DNA from: Candidatus Tanganyikabacteria bacterium
Lineage (GTDB): Bacteria; Cyanobacteriota; Sericytochromatia; S15B-MN24; VGJW01
DNA: 64,000 nt
Reading direction: 5' to 3'
NCBI GenBank assembly: GCA_016867265.1
Contig: VGJW01000012.1
Span: 33,512-97,511, forward strand
Below are positions 17,376-27,156 of the stretch, piece after piece. Below the pieces are notes generated by a model. The model did not search any database, was not told the origin of the DNA, and worked only from the letters and a program-made list of their open reading frames with translations. The position numbers and the translations under genes are program-made. Within the stretch, counting starts at the first letter, position 1. Each line of letters starts with the position of its first letter.

Positions 17376-19693
17376 CGGTCGGCCTGAATCGGGGCTCCCT
17401 GTCCCTGGCCGGGACCGTGGCCCTGCTGTCGGGTTTCCCCGCGGTGGCCCTTGCGGCCGACCTCGAGGGCTCCGTTCGCGACCGGGCGACGCGCCAGCCC
17501 GTGCGGGGCGCAGTCGTGACGGTCGTCGGACCCGGGCAGTCGGTGCGGGTGACAGAGGACGGCACCTGGCGCCTCGGAGGTGTCCCGGAGGGCACCTGGC
17601 GCGTCAAGGTCGAGGCAGAGGGCTACGTTTCCTGGGTCTCCGACCCTCTGCCGTTCCGCGATGATCGGCCCGTCGTGCTCAAGTTGCGCCTTCGTCCCGG
17701 TATCGTCACGGTTCCCGGCCAGCGTGTCGCGGCGGACAGACCGTCGGTTCTCGCCCAGACTCAGCCGTCCCGGCGCTCCTTCACAGCCGAGGATGTCCGG
17801 CGCATCGCGGGTGCCCGAAACGATGCCGTCCTGGCCGTGACCAACTCTGCCGGGGTCAAGACCGGAGGATTCGGGGGCAATCTCGTCATCCGTGGCGGTG
17901 GGCCCAATGACAACCGTTACTTCTTCGACGATGTCCAGATTGGCAACCCCTTTCACCTGGGTGGCTTGCTCAGTGTCTTCAACAGCAACACGATTGCCAA
18001 GGTCGACCTGTACCAGGGCGCCATTCCCGCGCGATTCCCGAATGTCCAGTCGGCCGTCATCGACATCGAGACGCGGCGGCCTGCCGAGGACGGCGTTCAT
18101 GCCGTCCTCGAGTCCAACCTGCTCTATTCCGAGGGCCTCATCGAGGGCCCGATCGGTGGGGGCGTGCTCCTGTCGGCTGCGTTGCGTCGCAGCTACATCG
18201 ATCTTGTCATCGGCCGATTCTTCGAGGAGGGCCAGATTTTCCCCTACTTCACGGACCGGCAGTTCAAGTTGCTGGCACCCATTGCGGGGGGCGGACAAGT
18301 CGAGCTTACGCATCTGGGTTCGGTCGACCAAGCCCGCATCAAGGTGCCCCAGACCCAGGACTCGACCTCATCCATCGACAGCTTCGGCCTGGACACGGGC
18401 TTTACGGCCACGGGGCTGTCTTGGCGCCAACCCCTTGGTGACCAGGTCTCGAACAAGCTCATCTTGAACTATCAGGATCCTGCGACGGACTTCAAGCTGG
18501 GCCGGCTGGTCAGCGTGAACGAAAGTCGCTACACCTTCTCCGTCATCAACGACCTGGTGTGGCAAATCGATGCCGGTCGCCAACTGCGGACCGGCGTCCG
18601 GTACGACACCATCAACTACCTTTCCCGCCGCACACAGCCGGACCTTTCGCTGTTGCCTCGTGGCCAAGGGGGAGGTCCTCCGGGGGCGGGCGGAGGCGGA
18701 GCCTCCGGCAATGTGGCGGGTGTGGGCCGGACGGCGGATATCGAGCGCCTGCCCAAGGTCACGTCCGAGACTGCCGGGAACCAGAAGCAGTACGGCCTCT
18801 ACTTCGAGGACGAATGGCGGCCCACCGAGACCCTTACGGTCGCGTACGGCGCCCGCGCCGAGCACCTGAACCCGCCGCAGGAGAGTACCGGCCAAGGCAT
18901 CGATACTCTGGGTCCCCGCGGTGGCGTCACGTGGCGCGTCGACCCCGACAACACGCTCCGTCTGAGTCTGGGACAGCAGCACCAGTTCCCCGGTGTCGTC
19001 CAGACCTTGCCGACCATCGGCAACCCTGATCTGCAGAATTCGTGGGTCAACGACCACATCGTGGGCTGGGACAGGCAGATCAATGAGTTCTTGCTGGGGC
19101 GCTTCGAGGGTTATTTCCGCGAGCTCAGGAACCTGTCGGATCGCAACGATCCCGGTGTTCGCCCACCCTTCATCAACTCGTTGAGCGGTCGCGCCTATGG
19201 CCTCGAAGGCACGCTGGACCTGGCACCCTATGAGGGTTGGCAGGGCAGCCTTGCCGTCAGTTTGTCCCGCGCGTTCCGGACGGGCCGCAGTGGCGTGGAG
19301 ATTCCCTACGACTTCGACCAACCCGTGACGCTCAACCTGACCATGGTGGCTCCCGAGACGTGGGGATGGAAGCCCTCACTGAAGTTCCGCTACGCGACAG
19401 GCCGCCCTTACACGCCGGTGGTCGATAGGCGTCTCAACGCCTTTGGCGAGTACGACGGCATCGCTTCCGACAAGCCTAACTCGGCGCGCTACCCCGACGG
19501 CTTCATCTATGCCGGACGTATCGAACGACCTGCCCCAACGTGGGGCAAGAAGGGCTCCTTCTACATCGAGGTCCAGGCGCAACAGGAAGTGGTCAATGTC
19601 GACTATGGCAAGGATTTCGAGAAGATCGGCAACCCGACCTTCCAGTTCGGCCTGCCGGCCATTCCCTACCTGGGCTATACGATGACGTGGTGA
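17372..19693 (+). CDS. TonB-dependent outer-membrane receptor with carboxypeptidase-regulatory-like N-domain
   Basis: 773 residues. Signal peptide (residues 1-29, ending VALAADL), then a carboxypeptidase-regulatory-like beta-sandwich (about 30-112), a plug domain (about 130-235, with NLVIRGGGPNDNRYFFDDVQI and VDLYQGAIPARF) and a beta-barrel. A Gly-rich loop (GGGPPGAGGGGASG) lies near residue 435. The protein ends in an aromatic-rich strand (IPYLGYTMTW), fitting an outer-membrane insertion signal. It imports an unknown ligand, energised by the ExbB-ExbD-TonB set directly upstream. The dedicated, translationally coupled TonB suggests a private system. The adjacent queuosine-salvage gene hints at a queuine/queuosine substrate, but that is speculation. 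Confidence 0.94.
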   Translation: MTVGLNRGSLSLAGTVALLSGFPAVALAADLEGSVRDRATRQPVRGAVVTVVGPGQSVRVTEDGTWRLGGVPEGTWRVKVEAEGYVSWVSDPLPFRDDRPVVLKLRLRPGIVTVPGQRVAADRPSVLAQTQPSRRSFTAEDVRRIAGARNDAVLAVTNSAGVKTGGFGGNLVIRGGGPNDNRYFFDDVQIGNPFHLGGLLSVFNSNTIAKVDLYQGAIPARFPNVQSAVIDIETRRPAEDGVHAVLESNLLYSEGLIEGPIGGGVLLSAALRRSYIDLVIGRFFEEGQIFPYFTDRQFKLLAPIAGGGQVELTHLGSVDQARIKVPQTQDSTSSIDSFGLDTGFTATGLSWRQPLGDQVSNKLILNYQDPATDFKLGRLVSVNESRYTFSVINDLVWQIDAGRQLRTGVRYDTINYLSRRTQPDLSLLPRGQGGGPPGAGGGGASGNVAGVGRTADIERLPKVTSETAGNQKQYGLYFEDEWRPTETLTVAYGARAEHLNPPQESTGQGIDTLGPRGGVTWRVDPDNTLRLSLGQQHQFPGVVQTLPTIGNPDLQNSWVNDHIVGWDRQINEFLLGRFEGYFRELRNLSDRNDPGVRPPFINSLSGRAYGLEGTLDLAPYEGWQGSLAVSLSRAFRTGRSGVEIPYDFDQPVTLNLTMVAPETWGWKPSLKFRYATGRPYTPVVDRRLNAFGEYDGIASDKPNSARYPDGFIYAGRIERPAPTWGKKGSFYIEVQAQQEVVNVDYGKDFEKIGNPTFQFGLPAIPYLGYTMTW

Positions 19694-19698
19694 TCATG

Positions 19699-19735
19699 GC
19701 GAACGACCATCCGCATCGGGCGAATGGCCGTTCGC
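19699..19735. terminator. Hairpin between convergent genes, possible bidirectional terminator
   Basis: GCGAACG (19699-19705) pairs with CGTTCGC (19729-19735), and an inner CCAT/ATGG pair extends the fold. It begins six bases after the receptor stop and sits in the 60-bp gap between the receptor and the oppositely oriented coiled-coil gene. It lacks a long T run on either strand, so termination efficiency is uncertain. Confidence 0.45.
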
Positions 19736-19753
19736 GCCACCAAAATCACGCTG

Positions 19754-21115
19754 TCAGGATCGGGCGCCGGCAGGTGCCTTGGCCTTCTCGAGGAAGCGTG
19801 CGCAGAGGTGATTCAGAGCCACCGCTGCCATCTCACGTGCCAGCAGCGAGTCCTTGATTTCCGACAAGCGCTCCAAAGCATCGGAGAGTCCCTTGCCGTC
19901 CTTCATCGTCTCCTGGAGGGTAATGGCGAAGAAGGCGTCGATGGCCTTGCGCTCGTCCTCGATCAGCTTGGTCCAGACGCCCTGGAAGTCCACGACCCGC
20001 TGTTGGAAGGGTGCCTTGGCATCCCGGGGCACATTGAATCGCTTGCTGAAGTCCGTCCGGATGTCGAGTTCGATCTCAAGTGTCTCCTTGAGCTCGTCAA
20101 GGCTGCCCGGATCCACCAGCATCCACGTCTTGGCGGATCGGAAGAACTCTAGCTCGGACTGCGTTTCTCCAGCCTGCTTGCTGGCCGAGGCCATCTGGCC
20201 CTGGACATCGCCCAGCCTCGAGGACATGTCCTCGATCCGGCTCTCCAATTCTGACTTGACCTTCTGGGCCTCGTCGCGGGTCCGGAGTGCCGTATCGAGA
20301 GACGCCTTGGCCTCGGTCAGGTCCTTGGTCAGCCGTTCGCCCTGCCTCAGCGCATCCTCGAGGTCACGCTTCAGCTGCGAGATAGGCTGGTTTTTGGAGG
20401 ACATCTCCTCCTTGAGGCGACGCTGATCATTGGACACGTCGGCGAGCTTGCTCATGAGCGCTTCACGCTCCTTGCGCCATTGCTCCTCGGCCTTGGCGAT
20501 GTCGCCCTCGCGCTTCTCCTTGGCCTGATCGAGCAGCTTCTTGACCTTGTCGAGCTCTGCGCGGACCTTGCCGACTTCCTTATCGTGGTCGGCCTTCAGA
20601 CGATCCAGTTCCTTGGCATCGACACCGCCGACGACGGGCTCGGCCTCGGGTGTCTCGACCACCGCAGGCGGGATGGTGGCGAGAACCTTCTCGGGGAACT
20701 CGAAGGGACCCACCCACGCATAGACCTCGACATTGCGGTTGCCGGCCTGCTCGATCCAGGTCTTGAAGGCCTTCTTGAGCGCCGTGACGGCCTTGGCTTC
20801 CGTGGAGATGACACGGGGCTTCTTGCCCTTGCTGTCGTCTTCTTCGGCGTATTCGGTGAAACTGGGCACCTCGCCCAGTTCGGCCTTGGCCTGCCAGGCC
20901 AGGAAGGCCCGTTGGCGCAGGGGGAAGTCGTCGGCGACGGCCGAGGAGAGCCAAGCGTCGATCATCGGCTCCTTGGCCTTGTCGGCGCCCATCTTGCGCT
21001 CCATCTGGAAACGCATCTTGGCCTTGTCATCCTCAAGGATCAGCTGCCGCTTCACCTTGGGTTCGAGGTCCGCGAGCAGGGCTGCGACCGCCCGAGGGAA
21101 GGCGTCAGTAGTCAA
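19754..21115 (-). CDS. Coiled-coil protein of unknown function
   Basis: 453 residues, strongly charged, with no signal peptide or membrane helix, so cytoplasmic. Residues about 170-340 form a long coiled coil with heptad pattern (VRAELDKVKKLLDQAKEK, IEDMSSRLGDVQGQM), flanked by a helical N-domain that includes a WVGPFEFPEKV segment and a C-terminal domain with GVWTKLIEDERKAIDAFFAI. I do not recognise a family. Its start overlaps the stop of the 1102-residue gene by 11 bases, so the two are translationally coupled and probably act together. Confidence 0.8.
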   Translation of the reverse strand: MTTDAFPRAVAALLADLEPKVKRQLILEDDKAKMRFQMERKMGADKAKEPMIDAWLSSAVADDFPLRQRAFLAWQAKAELGEVPSFTEYAEEDDSKGKKPRVISTEAKAVTALKKAFKTWIEQAGNRNVEVYAWVGPFEFPEKVLATIPPAVVETPEAEPVVGGVDAKELDRLKADHDKEVGKVRAELDKVKKLLDQAKEKREGDIAKAEEQWRKEREALMSKLADVSNDQRRLKEEMSSKNQPISQLKRDLEDALRQGERLTKDLTEAKASLDTALRTRDEAQKVKSELESRIEDMSSRLGDVQGQMASASKQAGETQSELEFFRSAKTWMLVDPGSLDELKETLEIELDIRTDFSKRFNVPRDAKAPFQQRVVDFQGVWTKLIEDERKAIDAFFAITLQETMKDGKGLSDALERLSEIKDSLLAREMAAVALNHLCARFLEKAKAPAGARS

Positions 21116-24100
21116 GGCGGAGCTCCTTTCGGCAGAAGGGTACGAAAATGTTGGCCAAAGCCTGGATGTCGACCTGCAGCTGTCTCCAGTCCTGCAAGGC
21201 CAGGGTTTCCCGGGCGATCTTGAGGCTGGATTGTTCCTTCAAGCCAAGGTCGATGGCGGCCCGGAAGTCTGCGGCAGCCTCGTCGACGAGGCCCTTGGTC
21301 CGGTACAGGGCACCGCGCGCGAACAGGGCAATGGGATCGCCAGGCGCCTTGTCGACGGCAGCGATGGCTTCCAGAAGGTCGGCGTCACGGGCCTGGTTGC
21401 GGAAGGTCAACGTGCCGAACACGTGGTCAGGTGCAATGGCGGGGATGGTGCCCACCACGGACACTTCGGCGATGTCCCCGAGGTCATCCTTGAGTGCGAT
21501 CTCGAAGTGTTCGCGGCGCTCGGGCCGCCCCTCGCAGGTCAGGTCCTCACGCGCAAGCACGCGCCCGTCCGGACCCTTGACCTGCAAGCGGATGACATCC
21601 CCCTGAGGGCCTTCGTAGGCGATGGACAGGCGAATACGCCGGTCCTGGACGTAGGCGACCGAGGCCTCGAAGGAGGTCACCCGCGGGGCCCACATGACGG
21701 TCAGCGGAGTCATCCGGCGGTCGCCCACGAACGGCACCAGCTTGGTGGCGCGCCCCGTGATGCGTTCGGCGAGCTCGGCCAGCGATACGAAGGCGTAGCC
21801 CTCATAGAAAGGTACCGAGCGGACGACCTGATCCCCCAGGATGACGCCACCGGTTTGGCCCAGATTGGTGAAGAGCACCAGGCCGAACCGCGCGAGGTCA
21901 TCACGGCCGATCACGACCTTGCGCTGGAAGGCTGCGGCGGGTTCCTGGCTGTCGGGGGCGTCGTCATACAAGCGCCATCCGCAGACAGGTACCTCGAAGT
22001 GGGCCTCGAGGTTGAGGCGCGGACGCTCGAGGGGAACCTGCGCCACCACGGCAGGAGGTACGAACTCGCCCACGCCCAGGGAGCCCGGGTCAACCTGCAC
22101 GCCGGGCAGGGCGACCCGGCGGCGCACGGCATCATCCGCGAAGCACTTGACCCTGCTGACGACCATGAACGAGATCTCCTCGCCCTCGAGGAAGGGCTGG
22201 GTCGGCAGGTCGTTGAGTTCGAGGTAAGGCAGCACGGTGAAGGCGGCCTCCGCGACCACCACGCCCGCTGTCAGCAACTCGAGGCGGAAGTGTCCGGAAG
22301 CGGACTCGCCGAGGCCGAAGGCCTTGCGAACCTGCACGCCGTTGAAGGGCCCTGCTCCGGCTCCGACACCGGCAAGTCGGGCCGACATGGCAAGGCTCTG
22401 GGTGGCGACTACCGCATCGTTGGCGAAAAGGCGAAGATCCAGGTCGGCTGCCTGGCTGATGGAAGGCGCGGGCTCGATGACCAGCGTCAGGTCTTCCCAG
22501 CGGCGTGCCGCGACGCCGTACTGGGCAGGCACCTTGAAGAAGGCGTCGCTTTCCTCGGGCAGGCGAGCCTCGAGCGCGAATGCCGAGGCCTTGGCGAAGG
22601 TCCAGGACAGGTCGCCGCCGAACGACAACTCGAGCGGGCGCGACGTGTCGGTCCACGTGACCGTCCAGCAGGCGTAGGCGCCTCGGACGCCTGAAGCCTC
22701 TACCTTGAAAGGGGCATCCTCGGGGGCCACGAAGGGCAGGCCCACGGGCGCATAGAAGAAGAGGACATTCTCACCCCGGGCGTGTTGGCCGGGCGGAATC
22801 TGGACACCGCGCCGCGCCGAGAAAAGCATCGCCCCGGGCATGCGGATGGTCCACGTCGCTTGATGCCCTCCCACCACGAGGCGATCCTTGCTGTCGCGCT
22901 GACGCAGGAAGAGCGTGGCCTCGCCCGCCTCGGGCGCGGCGAGGAGGAAGCCCGCGACGACCTGGCTTCCGTTCCCTTGGCGGTCCGTCTGGACGCCGGG
23001 CAACTCCTCTACAGGTACGATGCCGCCGGGAACGTCCGGGATCAGTTCGAGCTGGCGGCTGGCAAGGCGCGGATCGTGGAGACGCAGGCCCTGGATACCC
23101 AGATGCAGACCGTCGGCCCGATGCTGCAGGCGCAGCTGGCCGTGGACGCCCTCGTCCGGCTGGCGATCCTGCTTGGCGACGCGTACCGGGCGGTCCACCG
23201 GCCGATGACGCCACCAGAGGTAGCCGAACGACCGACCTTCGACGTAAAGCTCACGCGGCGGAACGGGGCTGTCGGCATCGCCCTCGAGCGGCTGGAATTC
23301 ATCGCGAGACTTGTAGAGCACGCGCTCGCCCAATCGGCCGAGCGCCTGTTCGGGAATCTGGATGATTTCCTCTGGCGTGACGAGCTCATTGGGCATGACG
23401 AGGAAGCTCTGCGTGCCTGTCCGGTACCGACCGTAGAACGGCACGTCCGAGGCCGTCTCGATGTCGACCTGATAGCCGTTCGGGAGCACGACCCGGGCAC
23501 CGGCAGGCAGGCCCTGGAGGACGCGGCGGAAACGCTCGGGCCCGATGGCATTGGTATAGCGCTCGGCCAAGCGCCGGAGCGCGACCTTGCCACGCATCGC
23601 CCGGAGGGGATGCACACCGCAGGCTTCTTCGACCCGTTCGGGGCGATCGACAAGGTCGAGTGGCGTAAGATCTTCGCGGACGCAAACCACCTCGACGGCT
23701 ACGGCCAGATCCACGATGGCGCGGTGCACCGCGGTGGGCATTTCCCGGAAACGGTCCGCAAGCTCGCGAAGGCGGAGATGCTCGTCTTGCAGGATCTGGA
23801 CGCGCTTCTGCTCGTCGGCGGTGCCGCGCATCAAGCGAAGGGTCTCGCGGATATCCGCGGGGTGGAAGTACTTCCAGTGGATGGCGAAGAGGTCCGCGAG
23901 GTCCTGAAGGAGCCGGCCAGGCTGGCCACTGGCTGCGATGAGCGCGTCGACGTACCACGCGCCCCGCTTGCCTTCCTTGTCCTGGGCTTCGGCGCGGACC
24001 ACACCCTCGTCTGCGAGTGCCTTGTCGAGGATGGACTGGATGCGCGTGTCCGAGATGCGGCCGGTCCAGTCTTTGTAGATGGACCAGAAGTCGCTGGCCC

Positions 24101-24413
24101 GGTCCGATCTGACGCCTTCGTACTCCTCGCGAATCAGGGTCAGCAGGGCGGCAAGCGTGACCAGCCGCGCCTGACCGCGCAACGTGCTCGAGACCCCGGG
24201 CACGCTCTGGCCACCATACTCCTGGTGGGTTGACAGGGCCACGTTCATCAGGGCCTGCAACTCGTCACCCAGCTCGATTTCGGCCAAGGGGGCCCGGGCC
24301 TCCCCGTCTGCCGCAGAGCCGGCCACCGAGGCCCGCCGGGTCGCGGTCAGCGCATGCAGGCGCTCGACCTCGGCCTTGTAGGCTTCGAGATCAAGGAAAG
24401 TAGCCTTCGTCAT
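21105..24413 (-). CDS. Large multidomain protein of unknown function with C-terminal TPR-like repeat
   Basis: 1102 residues from the ATG at 24413 (MTKATFLDLE). The frame extends about 66 codons further upstream, but that part is Arg-rich and unlikely. Residues 1-300 look alpha-helical and cytosolic (RQARLVTLAALLTLIREEYEG type). The middle 400-900 is beta-rich, like stacked beta-sandwich domains. The end has a TPR-like helix pair (DPIALFARGALYRTKGLVDEA, split by family spacing). There is no signal peptide, membrane helix or nucleotide-binding motif. It is followed by the coiled-coil gene with overlapping stop/start and transcribed divergently from transketolase. A stretch near residues 430-480 (about 23000-23130) reads less well, but no better alternative frame was seen. 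Confidence 0.8.
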   Translation of the reverse strand: MTKATFLDLEAYKAEVERLHALTATRRASVAGSAADGEARAPLAEIELGDELQALMNVALSTHQEYGGQSVPGVSSTLRGQARLVTLAALLTLIREEYEGVRSDRASDFWSIYKDWTGRISDTRIQSILDKALADEGVVRAEAQDKEGKRGAWYVDALIAASGQPGRLLQDLADLFAIHWKYFHPADIRETLRLMRGTADEQKRVQILQDEHLRLRELADRFREMPTAVHRAIVDLAVAVEVVCVREDLTPLDLVDRPERVEEACGVHPLRAMRGKVALRRLAERYTNAIGPERFRRVLQGLPAGARVVLPNGYQVDIETASDVPFYGRYRTGTQSFLVMPNELVTPEEIIQIPEQALGRLGERVLYKSRDEFQPLEGDADSPVPPRELYVEGRSFGYLWWRHRPVDRPVRVAKQDRQPDEGVHGQLRLQHRADGLHLGIQGLRLHDPRLASRQLELIPDVPGGIVPVEELPGVQTDRQGNGSQVVAGFLLAAPEAGEATLFLRQRDSKDRLVVGGHQATWTIRMPGAMLFSARRGVQIPPGQHARGENVLFFYAPVGLPFVAPEDAPFKVEASGVRGAYACWTVTWTDTSRPLELSFGGDLSWTFAKASAFALEARLPEESDAFFKVPAQYGVAARRWEDLTLVIEPAPSISQAADLDLRLFANDAVVATQSLAMSARLAGVGAGAGPFNGVQVRKAFGLGESASGHFRLELLTAGVVVAEAAFTVLPYLELNDLPTQPFLEGEEISFMVVSRVKCFADDAVRRRVALPGVQVDPGSLGVGEFVPPAVVAQVPLERPRLNLEAHFEVPVCGWRLYDDAPDSQEPAAAFQRKVVIGRDDLARFGLVLFTNLGQTGGVILGDQVVRSVPFYEGYAFVSLAELAERITGRATKLVPFVGDRRMTPLTVMWAPRVTSFEASVAYVQDRRIRLSIAYEGPQGDVIRLQVKGPDGRVLAREDLTCEGRPERREHFEIALKDDLGDIAEVSVVGTIPAIAPDHVFGTLTFRNQARDADLLEAIAAVDKAPGDPIALFARGALYRTKGLVDEAAADFRAAIDLGLKEQSSLKIARETLALQDWRQLQVDIQALANIFVPFCRKELRLDY

Positions 24414-24534
24414 CAAACGTCTTTCGGCAAGGGAGGGCTGGCTGGCGGGCATGGCCACGCAGTCCACACGAACCGCCATTCTAGCATGAACGCATGCTTT
24501 GACCCTCGTGGCCCGTGGCTGGTAGGCTGGCGCC

Positions 24535-25374
24535 ATGCCTGCCCATGCGACTCTCCCCGTGGACGCGCTCCGCGAACTGGCCCCGCGCATCCGTGCCGAT
24601 GCCCTGCGCATGATTGCCGCAGCGAACTCGGGTCATCCGGGGGGCTCCTTGTCCGCCGTGGAGATCCTGCTGACGCTTTACAAGGGAGTGCTGCGTCACG
24701 ACCCGGCGAACTCTGAATGGGATGGCCGCGACCGGTTCATCCTGTCGAAGGGCCATGCCTGCCCCGCCTTGTATGCCGTCCTGGCGGATTGTGGCTACTT
24801 TGGCCGCGACCTCCTGCCGACCTTTCGTCGTTTCGGTTCCCCGCTGCAGGGTCATCCGGAGCTCGGCAAGCTGGCGGGTGTCGAGGCTTCGACGGGCTCG
24901 CTCGGCCAAGGACTTTCCATCGGGCTTGGCATGGCGCTCGGCCACCGCATCCGGGGTGTCGATGCCCGGGTCTACGTGCTGATGGGAGATGGCGAGATCA
25001 ATGAGGGTCAGGTCTGGGAGGCCGCGCTCTCCGCCGCGCATCTCAAGGTCGATCGCCTGACGGCCATCGTGGACATCAACCGCATCCAGCTGGACGGCTT
25101 CACCTCAGATATCCTCGAGCTGGAGCCGCTCGCCGACAAGTGGCGTTCCTTTGGCTGGGAGGTCGTCGATCTCGACGGCCATGACCTGGATGCCCTGGCT
25201 GGAGCCTTTGACCGGATGCGCTCGGTCGCAGGTCGGCCTCAGGTCATCCTGGCCCGTACGACAAAGGGCAAGGGCGTCTCCTTCATGGAAGACAACCCCG
25301 AGTTCCACGGTGCACCGCCGAGTGCCGGCGAACTGGCCCGCGCACTGGTCGAATTGGGAGTAGCCGATGCCTGA
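24535..25374 (+). CDS. Transketolase, N-terminal (thiamine diphosphate binding) subunit
   Basis: 279 residues, the usual size of a split transketolase N-subunit. Visible hallmarks are AANSGHPGGSLSAVEIL, the RDRFILSKGHA segment, and the ThDP/metal motif GDGEINEGQVWEAA ending in DINRIQLDG. The C-terminal part has RTTKGKGVSFMED. Together with the next gene it makes a full transketolase, moving two-carbon units in the non-oxidative pentose phosphate pathway in the cytosol. It overlaps the next gene by eight bases. Split forms are common in archaea and several bacterial phyla. Confidence 0.96.
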   Translation: MPAHATLPVDALRELAPRIRADALRMIAAANSGHPGGSLSAVEILLTLYKGVLRHDPANSEWDGRDRFILSKGHACPALYAVLADCGYFGRDLLPTFRRFGSPLQGHPELGKLAGVEASTGSLGQGLSIGLGMALGHRIRGVDARVYVLMGDGEINEGQVWEAALSAAHLKVDRLTAIVDINRIQLDGFTSDILELEPLADKWRSFGWEVVDLDGHDLDALAGAFDRMRSVAGRPQVILARTTKGKGVSFMEDNPEFHGAPPSAGELARALVELGVADA

Positions 25375-26320
25375 TCGTCCCGAACGCGTGCTGGGCAAGG
25401 CCACCCGCGATGCCTATGGCGAGACGCTGGCACAACTGGGTCGCGAGAATCCCCGGATTGTCGCGCTGGATGCGGATCTGTCCAAGAGCACCAAGAGCGT
25501 GGTGTTCGGCAAGGCACACCCGGAGCGCTTCATCAACGTGGGTATCCAAGAAGCCAACATGGTCGGCGTGGCTGCAGGCTTGGCAACCACCGGCCTGATT
25601 CCGTTCGCTTCATCTTTCGCGACCTTCCTGATGAGCAAGGCCTTCGACCAGATGCGGATGGCGGTTGCCAATCCCGGGCTCAATGTGAAACTGGTGGGAT
25701 CCCACGCCGGTGTCAGCATCGGTGAGGATGGAGCCTCCCAGATGGGTGTCGAAGACCTGGCCCTCGCCTGCGCCCTGCCGAGATTCACCGTGCTGGTGCC
25801 GGCCGACGCCCGGGCAGCGGCAGCGCTGACGCGTGTGGCCGCCGAGCACGTGGGGCCGGTGTTCCTGAGGACCGGACGCGCCAAGGCCGCCGAAATCTAC
25901 CCCGAGGGCACCGCCTTCCGGGTGGGTGGGTCGGTAACGCACCACCTGGGCCGGGACGTCAACATCCTCGCGTGTGGCCTGATGGTCTTCGAGGCGCTCG
26001 AGGCCGCTGCCTTGGCCCGGGCCGAGGGCATCGACGCGGGTGTCGTCGACCTCTACAGCCTCAAGCCCGTCGATGCCGACGCCATCGTCGCTGCCGCGGC
26101 TGCATCCGGGAGGCTGGTCGTCGCCGAGGAGCACCTTCGGCACGGGGGCCTCGGCAGCATCGTGGCTCAGGTGTTGGCGGAACGTCATCCGGCTCGCGTG
26201 GTTGCCGTGGATCTTGGCGATCGCTATGCCGAGTCGGGAACGCCCGAGGCCGTGCTCGAGGCCTACGGGATGACGAGCGCCCGCGTCCTCGAGGCCATCC
26301 GAAAGGCCGCTGCCGTCTAA
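25367..26320 (+). CDS. Transketolase, C-terminal (pyrimidine binding) subunit
   Basis: 317 residues beginning inside the last codons of the N-subunit gene. It carries the pyrimidine-binding domain (ADLSKSTKSVVFGKAHPERF, NVGIQEANMVGVAAGLA, with the catalytic Glu in IQEANM) and a transketolase C-terminal domain (DVNILACGLMVFEALEAA, VVAEEHLRHGGLGS). It pairs with the protein encoded at 24535. Its TAA overlaps, on the opposite strand, the TAG of the uracil-DNA glycosylase gene, so the two transcripts converge with no spacer. Confidence 0.96.
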   Translation: MPDRPERVLGKATRDAYGETLAQLGRENPRIVALDADLSKSTKSVVFGKAHPERFINVGIQEANMVGVAAGLATTGLIPFASSFATFLMSKAFDQMRMAVANPGLNVKLVGSHAGVSIGEDGASQMGVEDLALACALPRFTVLVPADARAAAALTRVAAEHVGPVFLRTGRAKAAEIYPEGTAFRVGGSVTHHLGRDVNILACGLMVFEALEAAALARAEGIDAGVVDLYSLKPVDADAIVAAAAASGRLVVAEEHLRHGGLGSIVAQVLAERHPARVVAVDLGDRYAESGTPEAVLEAYGMTSARVLEAIRKAAAV

Positions 26321-27156
26321 GGCCAGATGAGGCCTGCCTCGGCCATCTGTCGCGTGACGTACGGGGCCCATCCTGTCGGCCCCCAATGGCCCCGGGTTTG
26401 TGGACTGGGATGGATGATGGCGACCAGTCGGGGGGCTTGCCCCTCCAGGTCGCGCAGCGTGGCGCACGCCACCGAGAGTCGCCCGGCGGCGTAGAGTCCG
26501 ACGCCGACGACCCATTCGGGTGCCATCATCCGCAGCCAGCCAAGCAGCGCCGCGTCGCACCACGCTGTCATCGCCTCGGCGGCCGATACTCCCTTGCGAA
26601 AGTCCGTCGGAATGACGTTTCGACCGTTCGCGTCGAAGAACAGCAAGGGGCAGAAGTTGACGACGCAGGCCGTTCGGAAAAAGGCGTCGGCATCAGGAAA
26701 GAGGCCTCGAGCCCAGCCATAGAGGTTCTGGCCCGAGCTCTCGCGCCGCGTCGCGTGGAGGCCGATGACGGGGCGGTCGCCCCGCATGCCCTCGGGGACG
26801 ACGACGGGGGAATCGATGCCCATCCACGTCCGTACCAGCTCGGGGTCTCCGAACGGGATGCCGGTCTGGCCCATGCCCCAAGGCCCCGGGTTCATGCCGA
26901 GGAACAACGCCTTGCGCATGCCCGGCTGGCCGTGGCGAGAGAGCCAGGCTTCGAGCGGGGCCGAGGCATAGGCCTGAGGCCTGTAGATGTGCGTGAGGTC
27001 GTCGAACCCCTTGCGCAGGCTGCCTTGCTCCGGAAAGTCCAGGCCGCAAAGGGCTTGGTCGAGCAGCCGGGTCAGCCGGATGGGGTCACGGACGTGGGTC
27101 AGCGATTCTGCTGTCAGGCCCGTGCTGGCACGTCCCGCAGGCGGGACGAAGGTCAC
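26317..27156 (-). CDS. SMUG1-type uracil-DNA glycosylase
   Basis: 279 residues from a GTG start that overlaps the upstream gene stop as GTGA. The first motif GMNPGPWGMGQTGIPFGD closely follows the SMUG1 signature (Asn in the GMNPGP loop), CPLLFFDANGRN matches its middle motif, and HPSPQ is the second catalytic-loop motif with its His. SMUG1 enzymes remove uracil and some oxidised pyrimidines in base excision repair. They are mainly animal proteins with scattered bacterial members, so its presence here is of interest. It is cotranscribed with a small DUF4345-like membrane protein, with no obvious functional link. Confidence 0.92.
   Translation of the reverse strand: MTFVPPAGRASTGLTAESLTHVRDPIRLTRLLDQALCGLDFPEQGSLRKGFDDLTHIYRPQAYASAPLEAWLSRHGQPGMRKALFLGMNPGPWGMGQTGIPFGDPELVRTWMGIDSPVVVPEGMRGDRPVIGLHATRRESSGQNLYGWARGLFPDADAFFRTACVVNFCPLLFFDANGRNVIPTDFRKGVSAAEAMTAWCDAALLGWLRMMAPEWVVGVGLYAAGRLSVACATLRDLEGQAPRLVAIIHPSPQTRGHWGPTGWAPYVTRQMAEAGLIWP

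Noticed and set aside
23000..23130. Frameshift within the 1102-residue protein
   Set aside because: The stretch is compositionally odd (Gln/His/Arg-rich), but neither alternative frame looks better, and the frame stays open across it.
22782..24233. 483-codon plus-strand frame opposite the 1102-residue protein gene
   Set aside because: No domain, odd composition; the minus-strand frame is continuous over 3.3 kb and coupled to its neighbour.
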